In this document: in pieces, positions 61,065 to 64,000 of the stretch
Numbering within the stretch: position 1 is the first letter of the stretch
Layout of the letters: every line of letters begins with the position of its first letter
Assembly (NCBI GenBank): GCA_022394775.1
Contig: JAGFCB010000034.1
Location: forward strand, 29,118-93,117
Length of the DNA stretch: 64,000 nt
Source of the DNA: Candidatus Poribacteria bacterium
Lineage (GTDB): Bacteria; Poribacteria; WGA-4E; WGA-3G
Reading direction: 5' to 3'
Made by a program: the position numbers and the translations under genes
The notes under the pieces: generated by a model
What the model was told of the DNA's origin: nothing
Seen by the model: only the letters and a program-made list of their open reading frames with translations
Databases searched by the model: none

Positions 61065-62446
61065 ATTGGTTGTCCCTGCATTTCTGCTGGAATGTCGATG
61101 CCGAATTCTTTTAGGACGGTTGGGGCGATGTCGTAAATGCTTTTTGGTCGCGACCAAGAGGTCGCTCCTACAGAGGAATGAGATGCAGGTTTGAGGATAT
61201 AAATCCCCATTTCTGCGTGGTTACAATCGTCAGGTCCGGTATCGTTTTCATAAGTATAGATGCTGTTGTATCCAACGCTTCCGACGGAACGCCAAAAGAG
61301 ATTACCAAAATAGACGATAAGGTCAGGGGCAATGTTCCGGCATTCTTGGTAGACCTCTTCGGGTTTGAAGACCCGCGTGCCAATGTTATGTCCATCTTCG
61401 TCTACGATGGCTTCGAGTTGTGCCTTCAATTCATCACGGACATTTTCATAGTTTTTCTCGTTAACAATTCCGTGTGGCTCTCTGCCTTCAACGTTTATAA
61501 AAATCCGTCCGTAATATCCCCCTTCTCCCCACGCCTTTGTTTTTTCCCAATCTACCATATCTGGTGTCCAGCGTGTAATTTCTTGGGGTTTGGCTTTGAG
61601 TGTTAGGTAACCGTTTTTTTCGAGCCATTCGTTGACACAGATACCGCCGTCCATCCGTTTCGCGCCATGGTCAGAGACAACCATGACAGTGGTGTTTTCA
61701 TCCACACACGCTAACGTTTCTCCGAGTTCTGCATCGAGTGCGCGGTAGTAGTTCCGCATCGTCTCCGAGAATAGCGAGTTCGGTTCATATTTCGGATGCG
61801 TCTCGTCCCAATACCGCCAGAAAGCATGATGGAGCCGGTCAGAACCCATCTCAACCATCGTAAAGAAATCCCAATTCTTTGTCTTAATCAGGTGGCGTGC
61901 AAGTTTGAACCGTTCGGTGGTCATTTTGAGGAGTTGTTGCTCTAGTTCGGCGCGCCGATCTGTTCGGAAGTTAGGAATATCTATCATATAATCGCTTGCG
62001 ACCTGATCGATTTCTCGTGAGAGTCGTCGCGGGAAAGTCCATTGTGGATTGCGGTCAGGCGTGAGGAAACTGGTAACCATCCACCCCGGAAACGGCTTTG
62101 CGGGATAAGTGAGCGGTACTCCCAAAACGACCGATTTCTTTCCAGCTTGTCCTAACATGTCCCAAAGTGTCGGTACTTTTATGGCGTGGGCGTTCGCAAT
62201 TGTCAAAGCATCGTAGGAATAGTCTTTGCGGTTCCGAAAGCCGTAGATGCCGAGTTCGCCGGGATCGCGGCTGGTCATCATACATATCCACGCAGGCACG
62301 GTGATAGGTGGGATGGTGCTCTCCAATTCGCCGTACGTACCTTCTGCCATTAAGCGATGTGTATTGGGCATATCGTCTTTGAATGCCTCAAAGACGAGTT
62401 CGGGTGCTGCGCAATCCCAACCGATAATGAGGACGCGTTTCTTCAT
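61061..62446 (-). CDS. Alkaline-phosphatase-superfamily phosphodiesterase/nucleotide pyrophosphatase-like protein
   Basis: A 461-residue cytoplasmic-type member: VLIIGWDCAAPELVF, the PPITVPAWICMMTSRDPGELGIYGFRNR segment with a Thr likely acting as nucleophile, MGSDRLHHAFWRYW, and TTVMVVSDHGAKRMDGGICVNEWL, which hold the expected Asp and His metal ligands. The C-terminus ends SIYDIAPTVLKEFGIDIPAEMQGQPI, also typical. The segment SVGATSWSRP just before it is encoded by a REP-like palindrome. The start at 62446 begins the first strand; the earlier ATG at 62473 is less likely. Substrate unknown. Confidence 0.85.
   Translation of the reverse strand: MKKRVLIIGWDCAAPELVFEAFKDDMPNTHRLMAEGTYGELESTIPPITVPAWICMMTSRDPGELGIYGFRNRKDYSYDALTIANAHAIKVPTLWDMLGQAGKKSVVLGVPLTYPAKPFPGWMVTSFLTPDRNPQWTFPRRLSREIDQVASDYMIDIPNFRTDRRAELEQQLLKMTTERFKLARHLIKTKNWDFFTMVEMGSDRLHHAFWRYWDETHPKYEPNSLFSETMRNYYRALDAELGETLACVDENTTVMVVSDHGAKRMDGGICVNEWLEKNGYLTLKAKPQEITRWTPDMVDWEKTKAWGEGGYYGRIFINVEGREPHGIVNEKNYENVRDELKAQLEAIVDEDGHNIGTRVFKPEEVYQECRNIAPDLIVYFGNLFWRSVGSVGYNSIYTYENDTGPDDCNHAEMGIYILKPASHSSVGATSWSRPKSIYDIAPTVLKEFGIDIPAEMQGQPI
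61148..61171 (-). repeat. REP-like 24-nt palindrome, copy 4 (inside a coding region)
   Basis: Minus strand: GTAG, GAGCGACC, TCTT, GGTCGCGA. Stem GCGACC pairs with GGTCGC. It is translated in the phosphodiesterase gene as VGATSWSR, next to a conserved C-terminal motif. Confidence 0.7.
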
Positions 62447-62460
62447 ATTTTTAATTTTAC

Positions 62461-62600
62461 AGGACTTATGCAATTTTGACTGCAGCCTGTTCTGTTAGAT
62501 GAGATTTCTCGGAAAACATAGCGTTCTGACAGCACAAACTGGAAGTTTGTGGTACAAAAGAGCAGCACGCGTAAGTCCTATTTTATAGAGAATTTATCGC
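62461..62600. repeat. Mosaic of dispersed repeats between the phosphodiesterase and dioxygenase genes
   Basis: Contains AGGACTTATGCA (62461), GACTGCAG, a GTACCACAAACTT palindrome at 62531-62555, and GCGTAAGTCCTATTTTATAG. The first and last pieces form an inverted pair (AGGACTTATGC and GCGTAAGTCCT), so the whole could be one element carrying the palindrome. No gene seen. Confidence 0.5.
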
Positions 62601-62663
62601 ACGATCACGGGGCAATAACGGGCAATCAATTGCCCTACTACAAACAGGGGTTACCTTTTTAAA

Positions 62664-63464
62664 TCACGGTTTGTGATCGGTGTTGACAGGGGGTTCGTCG
62701 TTCTCAAGGAACCGTTCAATCGTGTTTCGCGTTGCTGGACGTGTGCGGAAATCCGCAACCCACGGTTCACGGAAATACGCCTGCTTTTCACGCGGTAAAG
62801 CGGACATCACTTCAGGCGGAATCCGTAGACGGTGCCAATGTGTTGCGAGATGGGCATAAGCGTTTAGCACTGCTACACGCGGTGTCTCCCGTTGCCATAT
62901 AGGACCGGCGTGACACAGATTTTCTGTGAAGAAGATTGCACTGCCAGCAGGGCATTCGTAGGTCATCAGGAACGGACTTCGCTTCCCATCCTCTAACGAC
63001 ATGTGATCGGGGTGCATCGGGAAGTTGGATTTGTGGCTACCAGCTATAAAGTGCGTCGCACCATCATTTTTGGAAATATCTGTTAACTCGAAGACGACGC
63101 GCACCATCCCCGCATGGATTCGTCCGTTGTTGACGCGATACCCGAAGATCGGATCTGCCTGTCTCGGTCCACCCCCGTGAAGTTCACCGTGCCTCTGCCC
63201 TTTCTTACGCCAAACAGAGAAGCAGCTCTCTAACCGGACCTCGGGTCCGATGATTTCGTGTAGGACCTCAAGGACTTTAGGGTGATCAATCAGGACACTC
63301 GCGGGACCACCCGGTACAGCACGATGTTCGGGCGGTAAGGATTCTTTGTCATGATGCATTCGATCAATCTGCTCAACGATCGCATCAACTTCGTCGCGTT
63401 CAAGGATCGCTGGACGCACGAGGAATCCGGTTAAATCAAATCGAAATTTTTCTTCATCAGTCAT
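62664..63464 (-). CDS. Phytanoyl-CoA dioxygenase family protein (PhyH), second copy
   Basis: A 266-residue Fe(II)/2-oxoglutarate oxygenase. Features are FDLTGFLVRPAILERDEVDAI, a central GELHGGG, FIAGSHKSNFPMHPDH, and FFTENLCHAGPIWQRETPRVAV with the distal His and a nearby Arg. It is only distantly related to the 17440 gene. The start at 63464 (MTDEEKF) follows GAGGT at the right distance; an ATG five codons earlier overlaps that site. It is separated from the sulfatase gene by palindromic repeats. Confidence 0.85.
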   Translation of the reverse strand: MTDEEKFRFDLTGFLVRPAILERDEVDAIVEQIDRMHHDKESLPPEHRAVPGGPASVLIDHPKVLEVLHEIIGPEVRLESCFSVWRKKGQRHGELHGGGPRQADPIFGYRVNNGRIHAGMVRVVFELTDISKNDGATHFIAGSHKSNFPMHPDHMSLEDGKRSPFLMTYECPAGSAIFFTENLCHAGPIWQRETPRVAVLNAYAHLATHWHRLRIPPEVMSALPREKQAYFREPWVADFRTRPATRNTIERFLENDEPPVNTDHKP

Positions 63465-63518
63465 GGGTTGGTACCTCATGTTGTTAGTTATATGGAATAA
63501 CTATCAGCCGTCGGAAAA

Positions 63519-63542
63519 ATCGCGAGCACAGCTCGCTCCTAC
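63519..63542 (-). repeat. REP-like 24-nt palindrome, copy 5
   Basis: Minus strand identical to copy 1: arms GCGAGC and GCTCGC around TGT, with GTAG head and GAT end. Confidence 0.75.
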
Positions 63543-63564
63543 GGTGGAGTTGCCTTGGGTAAAA

Positions 63565-63588
63565 ATCGCGAGCACAGCACGCTCCTAC
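63565..63588 (-). repeat. REP-like 24-nt palindrome, copy 6
   Basis: As copy 5 except one stem base (GCGTGC opposite GCTCGC), leaving a single mismatch. It lies 22 bases from copy 5 in the same orientation, forming a short direct pair. Confidence 0.7.
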
Positions 63589-63607
63589 GAAAGAGGTTTG
63601 CGTATAC

Positions 63608-63632
63608 CACACAAACTAAAAGTTTGTGGTAC
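63608..63632. repeat. GTACCACAAACTT palindrome, copy 3
   Basis: Plus strand CCACAAACTAAAAG then TTTGTGGTAC in outline; related to 53418 and 62531 with a different loop. Confidence 0.6.
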
Positions 63633-63644
63633 GACATCAGAGAA

Positions 63645-64000
63645 TTATGCCCAGCGGGGTTTTCCGCCGCCGAACCGTTGCTCACTGATGTTCCAGAGTT
63701 CAGAGAGACCGAGTTGTCGTATGTGTTCAATTCCGGGTAGGAATGGATCGTTTACTCGGGTTAGCCACTGTTGGAGGTCTGCTTCTAATTCTGATCGGAG
63801 ATCCTGTGAGTCATCGTCATCAATGAGATTATTCAATTGATACGGGTCGTTATCGTTATCGTAAAGGAGCCACCCTGTGCCGTCGTAATGACGTGCGTAT
63901 GTATGGCGATGCGTTCGGACACCGCGCCACTCGCGGATACCGAAGTGGAAACCTTCGCTGCCGTGTAACGGTACGCCAAGGAAGACGGATTGCGGTTCGT
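63645..64000 (-). CDS. Sulfatase, C-terminal part (runs off the right edge)
   Basis: The minus-strand frame is open from the window edge to a TAA at 63645. It reads EWRGVRTHRHTYARHYDG, then GWLLYDNDNDPYQLNNLID and a helical end with DLQQWLTRVNDPFLPG. R.VRT.R.TY.R and LYD...DP.Q..NL are the C-terminal signature of arylsulfatase-type proteins. The catalytic Cys/Ser region lies outside the window. These enzymes release sulfate from sulfated glycans or small esters; substrate unknown. Confidence 0.85.
   Translation of the reverse strand, partial: EPQSVFLGVPLHGSEGFHFGIREWRGVRTHRHTYARHYDGTGWLLYDNDNDPYQLNNLIDDDDSQDLRSELEADLQQWLTRVNDPFLPGIEHIRQLGLSELWNISEQRFGGGKPRWA

Noticed and set aside
63481..63632. 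Cluster of short repeats that might be a CRISPR array
   Set aside because: Only two direct copies of one palindrome and one of another, with no regular spacers and no cas genes nearby.

Overview
This is a chromosomal window of roughly 46-48% GC by eye. It most likely comes from an uncultured, gene-rich marine bacterium resembling Candidatus Poribacteria (sponge symbionts). That assignment is an inference from gene style, not from a marker gene. The window combines many secreted LamG, WD40, Kelch, leucine-rich-repeat and dockerin-like proteins with phytanoyl-CoA-type dioxygenases, Gfo/Idh oxidoreductases, sulfatase and phosphodiesterase genes, and intergenic space full of small palindromic repeats. 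No rRNA, tRNA, CRISPR array or intact transposase was found.

Layout. 1-7.2 kb: the 5' part of a LamG protein, uppP, then a leftward block (hisC, ispG, two glycosyltransferases, a methyltransferase), i.e. isoprenoid carrier, envelope glycan and histidine functions. 7.5-14.2 kb: a VOC protein, two large paralogous secreted WD40 proteins, an IS200/IS605-like end remnant and a LamG protein. 14.4-17.3 kb: a large protein resembling an iron-sulfur helicase that has lost its ATPase motifs. 17.4-31.9 kb: a dioxygenase, then leftward and rightward groups of secreted and carbohydrate-related genes (desaturase, LamG, glycosidase-like proteins, a secreted glucan-dikinase-like protein, Kelch, DUF5916 and DUF3500 proteins). 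32-38 kb: a chorismate-lyase-like gene, a sigma factor cut to its region 2 and coupled to a TPR protein, a fused TRAP permease and a serine protease/TPR lipoprotein. 38-47.2 kb: a Gfo/Idh enzyme, then a Tro/Mnt-type metal regulon (DtxR-family regulator with a textbook promoter and operator, a VIT1-type transporter, binding protein, ATPase and two permeases). A secreted LRR/dockerin protein sits between the two permease genes. 47.2-56 kb: a DUF255/DsbD-like protein, a LamG protein, a lone ABC-2 permease, an ECF sigma factor, and a cupin, octaheme cytochrome and membrane protein cluster. 56-64 kb: a sugar aminotransferase, two paralogous LRR lipoproteins, a P1 peptidase, a phosphodiesterase, a second dioxygenase and the end of a sulfatase.

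The strongest unexplained signals are these. (1) A short C-terminal signature, roughly KLaTTWgxlK ending 2-6 residues before the stop, is shared by four LamG proteins and, in diverged form, by a Kelch protein; it looks like a sorting or anchoring tag. (2) A family of exactly 24-nt REP-like palindromes has conserved ends and covarying stems, and two copies are read through as protein. (3) A HAO-like octaheme cytochrome is paired with a heme-free membrane protein. (4) There are pseudo-enzymes: the dead helicase and a protease-like domain whose HExxH is gone. (5) A metal-uptake operon is controlled by a 22-bp palindrome overlapping the -10 box.

Many start codons were moved inward from the longest reading frame, using Shine-Dalgarno position, signal-peptide position or paralogue comparison. 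Each case is noted in its entry.
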